Assembly: GCF_003121985.1 (NCBI RefSeq)
Contig: NZ_QEWP01000006.1
Span: 124,001-188,000 of the forward strand
Length of the DNA stretch: 64,000 nucleotides
Direction of reading: 5' to 3'
Source: Marinilabilia rubra
GTDB lineage: Bacteria; Bacteroidota; Bacteroidia; Bacteroidales; Marinilabiliaceae
The translations under genes and the position numbers were made by a program. Below the pieces are notes generated by a model. The model was not told where the DNA came from. It saw only the letters and a list, made by a program, of their open reading frames with translations, and ran no database searches. Below, piece by piece: positions 9,396 through 17,334 of the stretch. Every line of letters begins with the position of its first letter. The stretch's first letter is position 1.

Positions 9396-9984
9396 AAAGC
9401 GATGTGTTATTCTGATTATAAATTATTTAAGATGGTCTACAAATTTAGTATAATTTGAATAGGATTTTTGAAAAGAGAAAAGTTAAAATAGTTAGACTTA
9501 ACGCAGAGGCGCGATGACGCAGAGTTTTTATGGGGAGATTTCTGCTCTGGAGGTTATGAGGGGTTGAACTATGGGATTGGTTGTGTTTAGAAGGAATGAT
9601 TTAACAGGATTGAAAATCCCGGATTAATGAGAACCCGGATTGCAAATCCGAAGTATGAGAAGATTAGCTAGTCTGGGCTACCAGGGCCCTGAAAGGGTCC
9701 AATCTGGATAACCCCGGGTAAAAAACCCGGGGCCAGGCATCACTTAAAATAGCAGGTCCCCGAATGGGGGCCAATTATCATTTTGCTGAGGCTTTTGCTT
9801 TACTAAAATCTGTCATTGGTAGCTTGTCGAATAATCTTTTCATTGGATTAACAGATGTTTCGGCTGCACTCAACATGACGCGTGATTGTTGTTTTATTGT
9901 TTTTGGACAGCTTCTTGTTAATGAAACGCTGATTACCGTTCGGCTCTGCCACTTTGCTTATCCGAAATCCCCAATCAGCGCCGG
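9396..9984. repeat. Intergenic region with stem-loop repeats
   Basis: I see no credible gene; a plus-strand open frame at 9764-9988 has no recognisable features. Short hairpins occur: GGATTGAAAATCC and CGGATTGCAAATCCG at 9607-9650, ccccgggtaaaaaacccgggg near 9711, and a GGTCC/GGGCC pair at 9685-9770. The 53-bp block 9598-9650 recurs at 10873-10925 with only a few differences, so the ParDE-type pair lies between two direct repeats. Confidence 0.5.
9440..9447 (-). promoter_or_regulatory. Candidate -7 box for the alpha-2-macroglobulin gene
   Basis: On the minus strand the sequence TAAATTTG fits the Bacteroidota -7 consensus TAnnTTTG. It lies about 45 nt before the ATG at 9395. No clear TTTG -33 element is visible, so the call is tentative. 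Confidence 0.3.
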
Positions 9985-10272
9985 TTAAAGAATATCATTT
10001 AAATCTTGTCGTCCAATAATTGCCATTATTTCAACTATGTCATCTTTAACTCTGAAGAAAATACTGTCTGCTCCACAAACACATCGCCTGTACCCTTCTT
10101 TTATAAAATTGACGGATTGAAAGGAATAAGGCTGTTGCGCAATCAGATCGAAATATTCAAAAAACGTCTCAAAGTACTTGTCTGCCTGGATAGGTCCGAA
10201 TTTTTTAACCCCGTAATGATGAATTCTTATCAGGTCTTCCCTGGCAGCAATACTTAACTTGTAATTAGCCAT
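9985..10272 (-). CDS. RelE/ParE family toxin
   Basis: This 95-residue protein begins MANYKLSIAAREDLIRIHHY, the typical ParE opening in which a beta strand leads into a helix with D-L-x-x-I. The core YFETFFEYFDLIAQQPYSF and the C-terminal strand region VCGADSIFFRVKDDIVEIMA fit ParE/RelE. ParE toxins poison DNA gyrase and RelE toxins cleave mRNA; this one looks closer to ParE. Its start overlaps the antitoxin gene end by 8 bp, the usual coupled arrangement. The pair is flanked by 53-bp direct repeats. Confidence 0.85.
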   Translation of the reverse strand: MANYKLSIAAREDLIRIHHYGVKKFGPIQADKYFETFFEYFDLIAQQPYSFQSVNFIKEGYRRCVCGADSIFFRVKDDIVEIMAIIGRQDLNDIL

Positions 10273-10504
10273 TTAGCAATCTTTTGGATTGTTCTAATAA
10301 TTGCTCTTTAGTTTCATCCGTAAAACCACTCTTTTCTGCTCTGTCCAATTTAGCTCTAACCATATCAATTTTGACCTGTTGCTTTCTGGCTTGTCTTATT
10401 AAGTCATTTACAAGCTCACTTTTGCTTGAGTATTCTTCATTCTCAACCTGAGCCTTTAACCACTCATCATTTGGCTTGGTTAATGAGATACTTTGCCTTG
10501 CCAT
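10265..10504 (-). CDS. ParD-like ribbon-helix-helix antitoxin
   Basis: The start is the ATG at 10504, giving MARQSISLTKPNDEWLKAQV and 79 residues; an upstream in-frame start would add 16 residues with no family support. The N-terminal strand RQSISL and the following helices (ENEEYSSKSELVNDLIRQAR) are the ribbon-helix-helix DNA-binding fold of ParD antitoxins. The C-terminal helix binds the toxin. It precedes the toxin gene and overlaps it. A perfect 12-bp palindrome 16 bp upstream of the start is a likely operator for autorepression. Confidence 0.84.
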   Translation of the reverse strand: MARQSISLTKPNDEWLKAQVENEEYSSKSELVNDLIRQARKQQVKIDMVRAKLDRAEKSGFTDETKEQLLEQSKRLLNG

Positions 10505-10519
10505 AACATTTATTTTTGA

Positions 10520-10531
10520 TGTAAATTTACA
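10520..10531. promoter_or_regulatory. Candidate operator of the toxin-antitoxin pair
   Basis: TGTAAATTTACA is a perfect 12-bp palindrome just upstream of the antitoxin start at 10504. Ribbon-helix-helix antitoxins normally bind such inverted repeats over their own promoter. Binding here is inferred from position and symmetry only. Confidence 0.45.
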
Positions 10532-10927
10532 CCAAATAATAACCATATGCAATCATTCTCAATAAGTATTCACCTATTTCATTTGGTTTTAGAAACTGTT
10601 TAAATTTTGTTTTTGGAAGATGTTTTTGAAGAATTGAGTTCTTAGACAAGTCAAAATTGACACGAAAAGGATGATTAGAATATCAAAACCTTTCATTGTA
10701 ACGGGGCTCAAATTAATTGTTGAATTAATATGGATGCGAGGTTGCTTTGCGGGTTGCGGATGTAATTGGGGATGGGTAAACCAACAAAATTATAATCCCG
10801 GGGAAAGAGGAACATAAAGTGACGCAAGTTTCAAGGATTTGACCTTTTGAAGCTGAATATATTCAGAAGACCAATTTAACAGGATTGAAAATCCCTGGTT
10901 AATGAGAACGCAGATTGCAAATCCGCG
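10532..10927. repeat. AT-rich gap ending in a 53-bp direct repeat
   Basis: No gene is visible. The right end, 10873-10925, repeats the stem-loop block seen at 9598-9650 (AACAGGATTGAAAATCCC ... GATTGCAAATCCG). The rest is AT-rich sequence without clear structure. Confidence 0.5.
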
Positions 10928-11485
10928 TCAGCAAAGGGTATCAAATTGATATTCATAAAAAACCATTCCCTTTCTCTTTTTATCCACTGTTGAAACTGAA
11001 AACCCGGTTTTTTCCAATACGTTGATCGAAGCAATATTGTCAGTTTCCACTCCACCTGAAATCGATTTTATATCTCCCTGCTTTTTGCACCATTTTATTA
11101 ACCCGTCAATCAATTCAGTTCCTAATCCTTTCCCCCAAACTCTTTCAGATAAGAGATAGCCAAATCGCAAGTCATGGTATTCGTTTTCGGCATCAGTTTC
11201 ATAGAGAAAAACAAAACCTATTATTTCATTAATGGATGAAAGTTGAATCGTTACAAAATGACTTTCTTTTTCTCTTTCGGATATCCATTCCTGAGCATGA
11301 TTTATTGTTGTAATATCCTGCCATCCATCGGGTAACGCTTTTGTAACATTTGGAGATAATATTTCAATTACTTTTTCGGCAAAATTTAGTTCTGAGTTTC
11401 CCTCTAAAATCTGAGCGGTCCAACTCCCTACTGTTAATCGCTGAGTCTCGAAATTACATCTTTCTTCTATGGTGCTATTTGACAT
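10928..11485 (-). CDS. GNAT family N-acetyltransferase (RimJ/RimL-like)
   Basis: This 185-residue protein has the GNAT fold of the RimJ/RimL type. Strand beta 4 (ENEYHDLRFGYLLSERVWGK) is followed by the acetyl-CoA loop WGKGLGTELIDGLI, which fits R/Q-x-x-G-x-G/A. The later segment ISGGVETDNIASINVLEKTG is the typical N-x-x-S-x-x-V/L-x-x-x-G-F ending. The acceptor substrate is unknown. It is an accessory-island gene, and a copy of the 55-bp island repeat lies about 100 bp upstream of its start. Confidence 0.85.
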   Translation of the reverse strand: MSNSTIEERCNFETQRLTVGSWTAQILEGNSELNFAEKVIEILSPNVTKALPDGWQDITTINHAQEWISEREKESHFVTIQLSSINEIIGFVFLYETDAENEYHDLRFGYLLSERVWGKGLGTELIDGLIKWCKKQGDIKSISGGVETDNIASINVLEKTGFSVSTVDKKRKGMVFYEYQFDTLC

Positions 11486-11587
11486 CTGACAGACCTTTTA
11501 TAATGTGATGTAACCGTCCCGGCTTTATTCCCCTGCCCGCTGCTTTCAGACCAGCTGTGGATTTATCAGCTTGAACGCATGGTCTTG

Positions 11588-11646
11588 GGAAATGAAAAAC
11601 CCTCAATATGCTTTGGATGCCACGGCTGGCGTATGATAGCTTTATT
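11588..11646 (-). repeat. Island repeat copy A (candidate recombination site)
   Basis: This block matches copy B at 15968-16025 with only a few mismatches, and copy C at 17266-17325 more loosely. The shared core on the plus strand is CAATATGCTNTGGATGCCAC followed by GGCTGGCGTAT. ATGCCA-CGGC-TGGCGT forms a small hairpin. All three copies have the same orientation and separate blocks of minus-strand genes. In copy A the left side of the intron remnant abuts the end of the block. Confidence 0.55.
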
Positions 11647-12327
11647 AGCAATGGCGGATTACTCCACTTACCCCCTCGCAAACCCGGATCCCGATGCATC
11701 GGGACAAGCTGTACAGTATTCCCCTATCCGGTTCCTCTGTATTTACATTCACTATCAGTTGCTAATTTAAACATTTGCGTGAACAATCCTTGGTCGGGGT
11801 AATGGTAGATGTTTTAGTAACATTCCGTACCCTTTCCATGTATAACTTTTGCGTTGACTTCGACGATTTAACCATTTGAACCAGGAATGTTTCGCGTCAC
11901 CAAACATTCTTGGTAAAGCAAGCGAGTTACCCTTTATTACGGATGAACGTATTGCGTCGGCTTAACCACGATTTAATATAGCTTTTGCTCATTCGTGGTT
12001 TGTTTTTCAAGGTAATCGCGATTTCTCTTCGTTCAATTTGGAGGCTCTGTCACACTGCCTGCACACTCGCTTGCCAGATACTTTTACTCACATTTATAAT
12101 TTGTTTTTAATTGTGTTCGTGAACTCCCTACGGTCGTTTCTGCTATCCTCACGGAATCCCCCATCTGGTTCACTACTACCCTGCCGGCGGGCTTTGGGTA
12201 GACAGGAATTGCACCTGTTGTCAGTCATCATCAAATTTCAAAGACCTTGGTCTTGTTCCAAAGATTTCGGCTTACGAAACCGTTTCACATTTTTGTTTAG
12301 ATTGCTGCAGTTTCTCTCAGCGTACAC
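11645..12327 (-). mobile_element. Degenerate group II intron with deleted maturase gene
   Basis: On the minus strand the 5' part (from 12327, GTGTACGCTGAGAG) resembles the start of group II intron domain I, with an internal CAACAGGTGCAATTCCTGTC typical of these introns and ACGACCGTAGGGAGTTC further on. A short C-terminal maturase remnant follows (11767-11934). The 3' end shows a domain V-like arm GAACCGGAT pairing with ATCCGGGTTT and a domain VI-like hairpin around GGTAAGTGG and CCGCCATTGC. At about 680 bp it lacks nearly all of the reverse transcriptase. A 16-bp palindrome interrupts the domain V region. Exact ends are approximate. Confidence 0.7.
11767..11934 (-). pseudogene. C-terminal remnant of group II intron reverse transcriptase/maturase
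   Basis: About 55 codons on the minus strand read ...KHSWFKWLNRRSQRKSYTWK, then GYGMLLKHLPLPRPRIV, with a TAA stop at 11767-11769. The W-L-N-R-R-S-Q-R-K-S-x-T-W motif and the L-P-x-P-R-I-V ending mark the C-terminus of group II intron-encoded proteins. The RT palm, thumb and most of the maturase domain are missing, so the intron cannot make its own protein. Confidence 0.75.
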
Positions 12328-12705
12328 GTGAAATTGTATGAGTAGTGCCAGATTGCGTGGTACTTTCCTGTCAAACCGTTACGCAATTTGAGCGGGCTAC
12401 AAACCTTGATATTTAGCACTTTCCCTGCTATTACTTATACAAATTCTTTTCTCTAAAAGTTCCAATTTACATAACAACTTACTTTTTTTAGAGATTGTAT
12501 CTCCTTTGGCGTATGATTGCATCGAAGCAATGTTATTTTCAATGAGTTTTCCATTCTCGAAACGTAATTCAATGTCTTTATTTGTTTTTTCCCGGTCTTG
12601 CTGAAGGGCAGGCAGGTGGCTTGTGTCGTGAATTGGGCGAAGCCCACGAAACGGAACAAGCTACCTGCCAGCCTAACGACCAAACTGCTGTTAAGGCTTT
12701 TTTTA
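12328..12705. repeat. Gap with a large imperfect hairpin 3' of the lectin gene (12606-12673)
   Basis: Arms of 18-19 bp (GGGCAGGCAGGTGGCTTGT at 12606-12624 and ACAAGCTACCTGCCAGCC at 12656-12673) pair almost completely around a smaller inner hairpin (TGGGCgaaGCCCA). Next to it GCCTAAC (12671-12677) and GTTAAGGC (12690-12697) form a second small inverted pair. Minus-strand codons at 12390-12590 give a plausible but unrecognised coding remnant ending in CKLELLEKRICISN. Confidence 0.45.
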
Positions 12706-15126
12706 TTAATTCGGGATATATTTTTTACCTGTTTTTACATTTATTAAATACCATTGTTTTGATGGGGTGTTATGATAAGTCCATAGGTGTACTTTGTTTC
12801 CTTTATTGGCATTGTTATTATCTTTTAAGGCCAGACACATTTTTCGGTTGGTTCTGGGAATTATTACAAACTTACCTCCGCCCACATGCTTAAAATAAAA
12901 TTGCTGCGATGCACCTTTATGTAGTCTCCACAAGTGTATGGGGGTTCTTTTATTTCTGCCTCTTCCTTTTAAATCTAAGGCATATCTATGGTCGCTAGCC
13001 GGGGTAATTATGTAGTACGAAAGATAATTATTCCTGTGAAATTTATATTGTTTGGCACCGCTATTATCTTTTGTCCATATTTGTAAACGCTGCCCTTTCA
13101 TTTTCCATTTTTTCTTACCGTGATCGTAGGTAATATCGAAATAGCCATTGTCCGAATTTCCGGCTTTAACCGATTTTATATAATATGTTCCTTTAGGAAT
13201 TTCTTCGCCTTTCAGCGTTGCTGTTTCCGTTTTTTTCCACTCTCTTGTCAGCATACGCTCCCACACCTTGTCGCGATAGGCTTTCTCTTTCTTCATGTAT
13301 TTCTTCACTTCCGCATAGTATATTTTCACACCGTTTTTTGCATCAGATTCTGATGTATAATACTTCACAAAAGCACGATCGTTAAGAATTTCTTTCCAGT
13401 CTTCGTCTATACTTCTACAAATCTTATCCCAGTCTTTTTTTATTAATTTACTTCTTATTCTTCGGGTTTCTTCAGGTGTGTCTCCCTCTATTTGGCCTAT
13501 CTCATTAAAGGTGTTGAAATAAAACCTACGTACTGCATCGTAAGAGCCATCTACAATATGACGACTTAACTCATAAGCTCTATCGGGAACACATTTTGTG
13601 TGGCAACGCTCTTTTGGATGTGTATGCTCAGCGTAAGTTTTAATATCATTCATCATTGCTTTAGAAATAGAACCCGCATCTTTGGCTATGTTAGCAGCAT
13701 GTTTTGCCACCTTTTCTACTTCCTCAACAATAGGCCCGCCAAATTTTTCTATCAATTTATTGGTAATGTCTTTTACGATTTGTTCTGCATCAAGTGAGGC
13801 TTCAAATGAAATTTTTTGTAATTTATTCTGATATTTAAACTCACAATGCATTTCTCCATTCAGACTCAAATTTTTCTTTTGGGCATCTAAATCAAGATAC
13901 ATTTTTTGTATTTGTATCTCATCTAATGCTTGTTTTACTGTATTTCTTATTGTTTTATTTGGTATTTTATGTGCCTCGTTCCAAATAAATTTACTGTAAT
14001 CTCCGGTGAAATGCATTTTGTATCTGAACTCATTTTCCAAATCAAAATTAAAATCTAAAAAGAAGTCAAGTTCTTTGAATTTGCCTACTCCCACAAGCGC
14101 AAAACCTTTGGTTAACTCTAAATCCCCTACCGTGCCCCCTGTGGGTGCAAATTTTATTTCTGCACTATCTAGCTCATAATCGGGTGGAAACACATTCGGA
14201 AAATCCAAACTAAACCCTTTTTTAAGCATTTCAGGTATTTGATCTAAACTAATTTTTGAATTGCTTCGTCCCCGTAGCGCAACTTCGCCATCGAGAGGTG
14301 ATATTGAAACAAATGTTCCGAAATCAACATCGAAGTATTTAGCACGTTCTATGGCAAATCCAAATTGCGAGATGCTTTGCGCCGGAATATTTACAGCCAG
14401 TGCCGATGCACCTTTTGAAAATATTACCGAATTTTTATTGAAAAACCTATCCATACCAAACGGGTCTGTCCACGTTGACATCATGGATGCCGAGCCCATA
14501 ATTGTTTGTTTTACCAGGTCATACCCAAACTGATAATTCATATTTAGGTCAGGGTCAAATTCAGAGGGTTTTACAATCATGTTTAAAGATACCGTTAAAA
14601 TGAAGGAACCTTTTTGATAAGCAGCTCCAAGTCCGGCAGAGTAATAAGATAGTGTTGTTCCGCTCTTTTCGACTTCAAGTATTTTAATTGGCTCTTTTGA
14701 GAAAGCTAAATCGCCGGAAAGCTCAAAAGTTCCCATTCCTATTTTGGCTTGAATACCAACAGTTGGGGTTGTAACTTTTAATAGCGTACAAAGATTTTTT
14801 AGGTTTTTCTCTGTATCTGCATTTGCACTAATCATTAAACCTTCTTTCGACATTTCAAAACAAATGTCCTGTAATCCCAAGTCCTTCAGAACATTGTAGC
14901 CCGGTATTTTTTCAAGTTGATCAATGGTTACTTCACCTTTTAATTCTAAGGGGTTTAAGCTCCCCTCGAAATCGAATGTCCCGTAATCTGCTATTGTAAT
15001 ACTATACATATTTCCATTTTGAACAGCAGCGAGCTCACCAAACCCGTTAACGTTAATTTTTTGGGTGTTTTGTGCATATCCTGAGACAGTAATAAACACG
15101 AATAATAGTAATACTTTAATTTTCAT
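12706..15126 (-). CDS. Secreted protein with C-terminal ricin-type beta-trefoil lectin domain
   Basis: This is an 806-residue protein with a clear signal peptide (MKIKVLLLFVFITVSGYAQ). The first 450 residues are beta-rich and match no family I recognise. Residues of roughly 480-650 are charged and helical, and include the cysteine-bearing segment HTHPKERCHTKCVPDRAYEL. The last 140 residues form a ricin-type beta-trefoil: repeats with IHLWRLHKGASQQFYF and VHLWTYHNTPSKQWYLI carry the Q-x-W/F motif of carbohydrate-binding trefoils. It is therefore probably exported and binds sugar. Codon use is more AT-rich than in flanking core genes. Function is unknown; a secreted effector or surface lectin are both possible. 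Confidence 0.8.
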   Translation of the reverse strand: MKIKVLLLFVFITVSGYAQNTQKINVNGFGELAAVQNGNMYSITIADYGTFDFEGSLNPLELKGEVTIDQLEKIPGYNVLKDLGLQDICFEMSKEGLMISANADTEKNLKNLCTLLKVTTPTVGIQAKIGMGTFELSGDLAFSKEPIKILEVEKSGTTLSYYSAGLGAAYQKGSFILTVSLNMIVKPSEFDPDLNMNYQFGYDLVKQTIMGSASMMSTWTDPFGMDRFFNKNSVIFSKGASALAVNIPAQSISQFGFAIERAKYFDVDFGTFVSISPLDGEVALRGRSNSKISLDQIPEMLKKGFSLDFPNVFPPDYELDSAEIKFAPTGGTVGDLELTKGFALVGVGKFKELDFFLDFNFDLENEFRYKMHFTGDYSKFIWNEAHKIPNKTIRNTVKQALDEIQIQKMYLDLDAQKKNLSLNGEMHCEFKYQNKLQKISFEASLDAEQIVKDITNKLIEKFGGPIVEEVEKVAKHAANIAKDAGSISKAMMNDIKTYAEHTHPKERCHTKCVPDRAYELSRHIVDGSYDAVRRFYFNTFNEIGQIEGDTPEETRRIRSKLIKKDWDKICRSIDEDWKEILNDRAFVKYYTSESDAKNGVKIYYAEVKKYMKKEKAYRDKVWERMLTREWKKTETATLKGEEIPKGTYYIKSVKAGNSDNGYFDITYDHGKKKWKMKGQRLQIWTKDNSGAKQYKFHRNNYLSYYIITPASDHRYALDLKGRGRNKRTPIHLWRLHKGASQQFYFKHVGGGKFVIIPRTNRKMCLALKDNNNANKGNKVHLWTYHNTPSKQWYLINVKTGKKYIPN

Positions 15127-15411
15127 TTTGGCATTTTTTGATTAGCAACATGATTGGTTAACATATAGTTGCTAAACTGAATGATATTTGAAAAATATTT
15201 AGCCTTAATGTGTGTATATACAAAACAAAGTGTCGTATGTCTACTATTGTAGTTTTGTGTTTCCTAGCCTTAAATATCTGTAAATCGGAATATAATTTTT
15301 CACTGATTGTTAGGGTTTCATGGTTTTACGAATGTCGCAAAGCTAGCCAAAGGTAAAACTATACATGTCGCTTTTGCATCAATAACAAGAGCAAAAGCGA
15401 CACATAGGAAA
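15127..15411. other. AT-rich gap upstream of the lectin gene
   Basis: These 285 bases hold the presumed promoter region of the lectin gene. I see no clear TTTG/TAnnTTTG pair, terminator or repeat. Confidence 0.4.
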
Positions 15412-15726
15412 TCACTTATGGGGGTTTACTACCTGAGTTAATCCGGCCGCGTGGGCTGCCTTTTTTACCCGATGCCCTACACCAGGCTGCTTTCTTTTTG
15501 CGGGCAACCACCCAGCCGGGCATCCGGCCACTAAGAGGTGATGAAAATAACTCAGGTTAAGGGCCGGTTCATAGACAGTGACAGCTTCCTTTATCTTGAA
15601 ATAATCGACCTTAACATCGGTGGTTTTCAAATAGTTTGTGTGAGCAACATGAGGCTTAGTGGAAGATTGGGAACTGGCAGCTGCCATGAGACCCAACAAT
15701 AAGACAGTGAGCTTTATTTTTTTCAT
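15412..15726 (-). CDS. Small secreted protein of unknown function
   Basis: This 104-residue frame starts MKKIKLTVLLLGLMAAASSQ, a good signal peptide, with a possible cleavage after ASS. The next 40 residues (KPHVAHTNYLKTTDVKVDYF) look like ordinary protein. The last 40 (AGWLPAKRKQPGVGHRVKKA) are rich in Arg/Lys/Pro/Gly and resemble translated repeat DNA, so the C-terminus may have been replaced when the gene was joined to unrelated sequence. I do not recognise a family. Confidence 0.5.
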   Translation of the reverse strand: MKKIKLTVLLLGLMAAASSQSSTKPHVAHTNYLKTTDVKVDYFKIKEAVTVYEPALNLSYFHHLLVAGCPAGWLPAKRKQPGVGHRVKKAAHAAGLTQVVNPHK

Positions 15727-16080
15727 AGGATGGTTGGTTTTTTTTCATTTAGCTCCAGGTGTTCGATTAAATGGGCATTCGTATCTAAAAGAACCTCTTC
15801 TTCAATTCGTTGGGTTTCAAGTGCCATTATTGCGAAAAAAGTCAAGACCCGGAACATTTCGGGGGCGGCATGTCCATATTGACCGCCTTTCGGTTACCTG
15901 CTAGTTTCTGTTGAAAAGTTTCAAAGATCGTTGCTAATCCCCTTTTCACGGATTTAGCCTGGCGCAAGGAAATACAAAACCCTCAATATGCTGTGGATGC
16001 CACGGCTGGCGTATAATAGCTTTGTTATGGGCTTGTGCTTTAATTCTTTAATGTATTTATGTTTGTGTTTGATATAAAGC
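15727..16080. repeat. Gap with island repeat copy B (15968-16025)
   Basis: Copy B of the island repeat lies at 15968-16025 in the same orientation as copy A, and most of its bases are identical to copy A. Just before it GCTAATCC ... GGATTTAGC (15933-15959) forms a hairpin. No gene is visible. Confidence 0.55.
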
Positions 16081-16121
16081 TGCCTCGGAAACATCTATTA
16101 TTTTAAGATGTTTCCGAGGCA
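16081..16121 (-). terminator. Intrinsic terminator hairpin of the 16135-16698 gene
   Basis: TGCCTCGGAAACATCT pairs perfectly with AGATGTTTCCGAGGCA over 16 bp around a loop of nine AT bases. It begins 14 bp after the stop codon of the minus-strand gene. The U-tract is weak (GCTTTATATC), but length and position fit a terminator. Confidence 0.75.
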
Positions 16122-16134
16122 ACTTTATTTTCAA

Positions 16135-16698
16135 TTATTCCATATTCCTTATAGTCTCAGGTCTATATCGAATAGTCTGAACAACCCATGTTGAGTTTTT
16201 AAATATGGGATTTTCTTTATCTGTAAATAGTTTTAATTCCCCACTTAACAATGCCTGTTCAAATTCTTCGTACGCTGAGATAGGTATTTTTAATTCTTTG
16301 GGACATCGCAATCCTAATTCAATAATATTTCCATCCATATCACCAAAAATATAAACAGCAATGGATTCATGATGTTTATATTTATTTTTATTTTCTTTAA
16401 GCCATGGAGCAATATAGGTCTTCATATATAAATCCAAAAGCTTTTTGTTGTTTAGATTTATTGATTTCCAGGCAGTTCTATGGGTGTCCCTGAGCATATA
16501 ATCAGAATCAGTTCCCAAAAGTTTATTTCTTTTATTGTATAGGCCATAGGTGTTTTTCATAACCTTTTTCACGTATTTGTTCCTTTCCCCTTTGACCTCT
16601 TCATATGTGGGCTTTGTTTTCTTAGCTTTGTACTTTGATTCTTGGGCAAATGCACTTCCCATAATACAAACAAATAAAATGATATTAAATATTTTCAT
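16135..16698 (-). CDS. Secreted protein of unknown function
   Basis: This 187-residue protein has a signal peptide (MKIFNIILFVCIMGSAFAQ) and then a Lys/Tyr-rich mature region. The C-terminal half, with IAVYIFGDMDGNIIELGLRC and ISAYEEFEQALLSGELKLF, looks like a compact alpha/beta domain of the type seen in small exported Bacteroidota proteins. I do not recognise a named family. Its start codon overlaps the 3' end of the truncated DUF1016 gene by 14 bp. A strong terminator hairpin follows it, then island repeat copy B. Confidence 0.6.
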   Translation of the reverse strand: MKIFNIILFVCIMGSAFAQESKYKAKKTKPTYEEVKGERNKYVKKVMKNTYGLYNKRNKLLGTDSDYMLRDTHRTAWKSINLNNKKLLDLYMKTYIAPWLKENKNKYKHHESIAVYIFGDMDGNIIELGLRCPKELKIPISAYEEFEQALLSGELKLFTDKENPIFKNSTWVVQTIRYRPETIRNME

Positions 16699-17116
16699 TA
16701 AGTACCCTTGTAGTCCAACCTTCTAATCTGCACATTTCGGCATAGAATTCTCTACTTAATTCGTTTTCAATGTATATGAGTGTTCTGAAATGTGTCCAGG
16801 TCAATTGTCTACTCAGTGCGTAGACAATTTCTTTTTCCTGAAAAGTCTCCGCAAAGCGTAGACAATGCCTTAATTGTTTTTCGCTCCAGCCTTTGCCGAA
16901 TTCTTCTGTTAATCTTTTGGAAAGGGCTCGTATTATTTGTTGTCCGTAATCAGCGCGTTTATTTTGAAGAATTTCATTGTTTATCCGATGACCTATATTC
17001 CAATACAATATCGTTAAAGCTGAATTGGCTGTTATAGCAACAGTTTCTTTGGCTTCATTTATGAAACCTTTTATTTCCTCAATTAGGTTGTTATTTTTCT
17101 GAATTTCTTTTTCCAT
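16685..17116 (-). pseudogene. Truncated DUF1016 (YhcG-type) gene, N-terminal domain only
   Basis: From the ATG at 17116 the frame gives 143 residues (MEKEIQKNNNLIEEIKGFIN). It contains the DUF1016 N-terminal helical domain: YWNIGHRINNEI, LSKRLTEEFGKGWSEKQLRH and LSRQLTWTHFRTLIYI are characteristic. Complete members have 330-380 residues with a PDDEXK-type nuclease domain after the WxTRxL segment. Here the frame reads WTTRVLNENI and stops, 14 bp inside the start of the next gene. The nuclease domain has been lost, probably at a recombination junction. The long N-terminal extension back to 17284 is translated repeat DNA. Confidence 0.75.
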
Positions 17117-17265
17117 AAAAACAAATATATCACAAATGTGATAATTCATTACCGTGCTGACTATTTTAGAGCGTCCCTTTGCCTTGCCGGCAACGTTGAC
17201 CTGTATGCGGTCGGCCGGGGCTTTCAAACCCCATAAGATTGTGTCAAACCGTGAGCGGATGACAT

Positions 17266-17325
17266 GGAAAAACGAAGCTTGCAATATGCTGTGGAGGCCC
17301 CGGCTGGCGTATACAGATTGTTGCA
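17266..17325 (-). repeat. Island repeat copy C
   Basis: This copy shares CAATATGCTGTGGA, CGGCTGGCGTAT and the preceding GGAAA with copies A and B but is more diverged. It lies 10 bp downstream of the PIN toxin stop and upstream of the DUF1016 gene. The flanking stretch 17154-17265 holds further inverted repeats (TGCCTTGCCGGCAACG; CCGGGGCTTTCAAACCCC). Confidence 0.5.
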
Positions 17326-17334
17326 GCGTCGTGT

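Noticed and set aside
9764-9988. 74-codon plus-strand frame
   Set aside because: No recognisable domain, no promoter, and it ends against the toxin gene on the other strand.
12606-12697. attC-like site 3' of the lectin gene (GTTAGGC and GCCTTAAC near a long hairpin)
   Set aside because: The two core-like heptamers are on the same side of the hairpin and only 12 bp apart, while attC needs them at the outer ends. Kept only as a hairpin.
17117-17284. N-terminal extension of the DUF1016 frame
   Set aside because: It is translated repeat DNA (island repeat copy C and flank); the family begins at the ATG at 17116.
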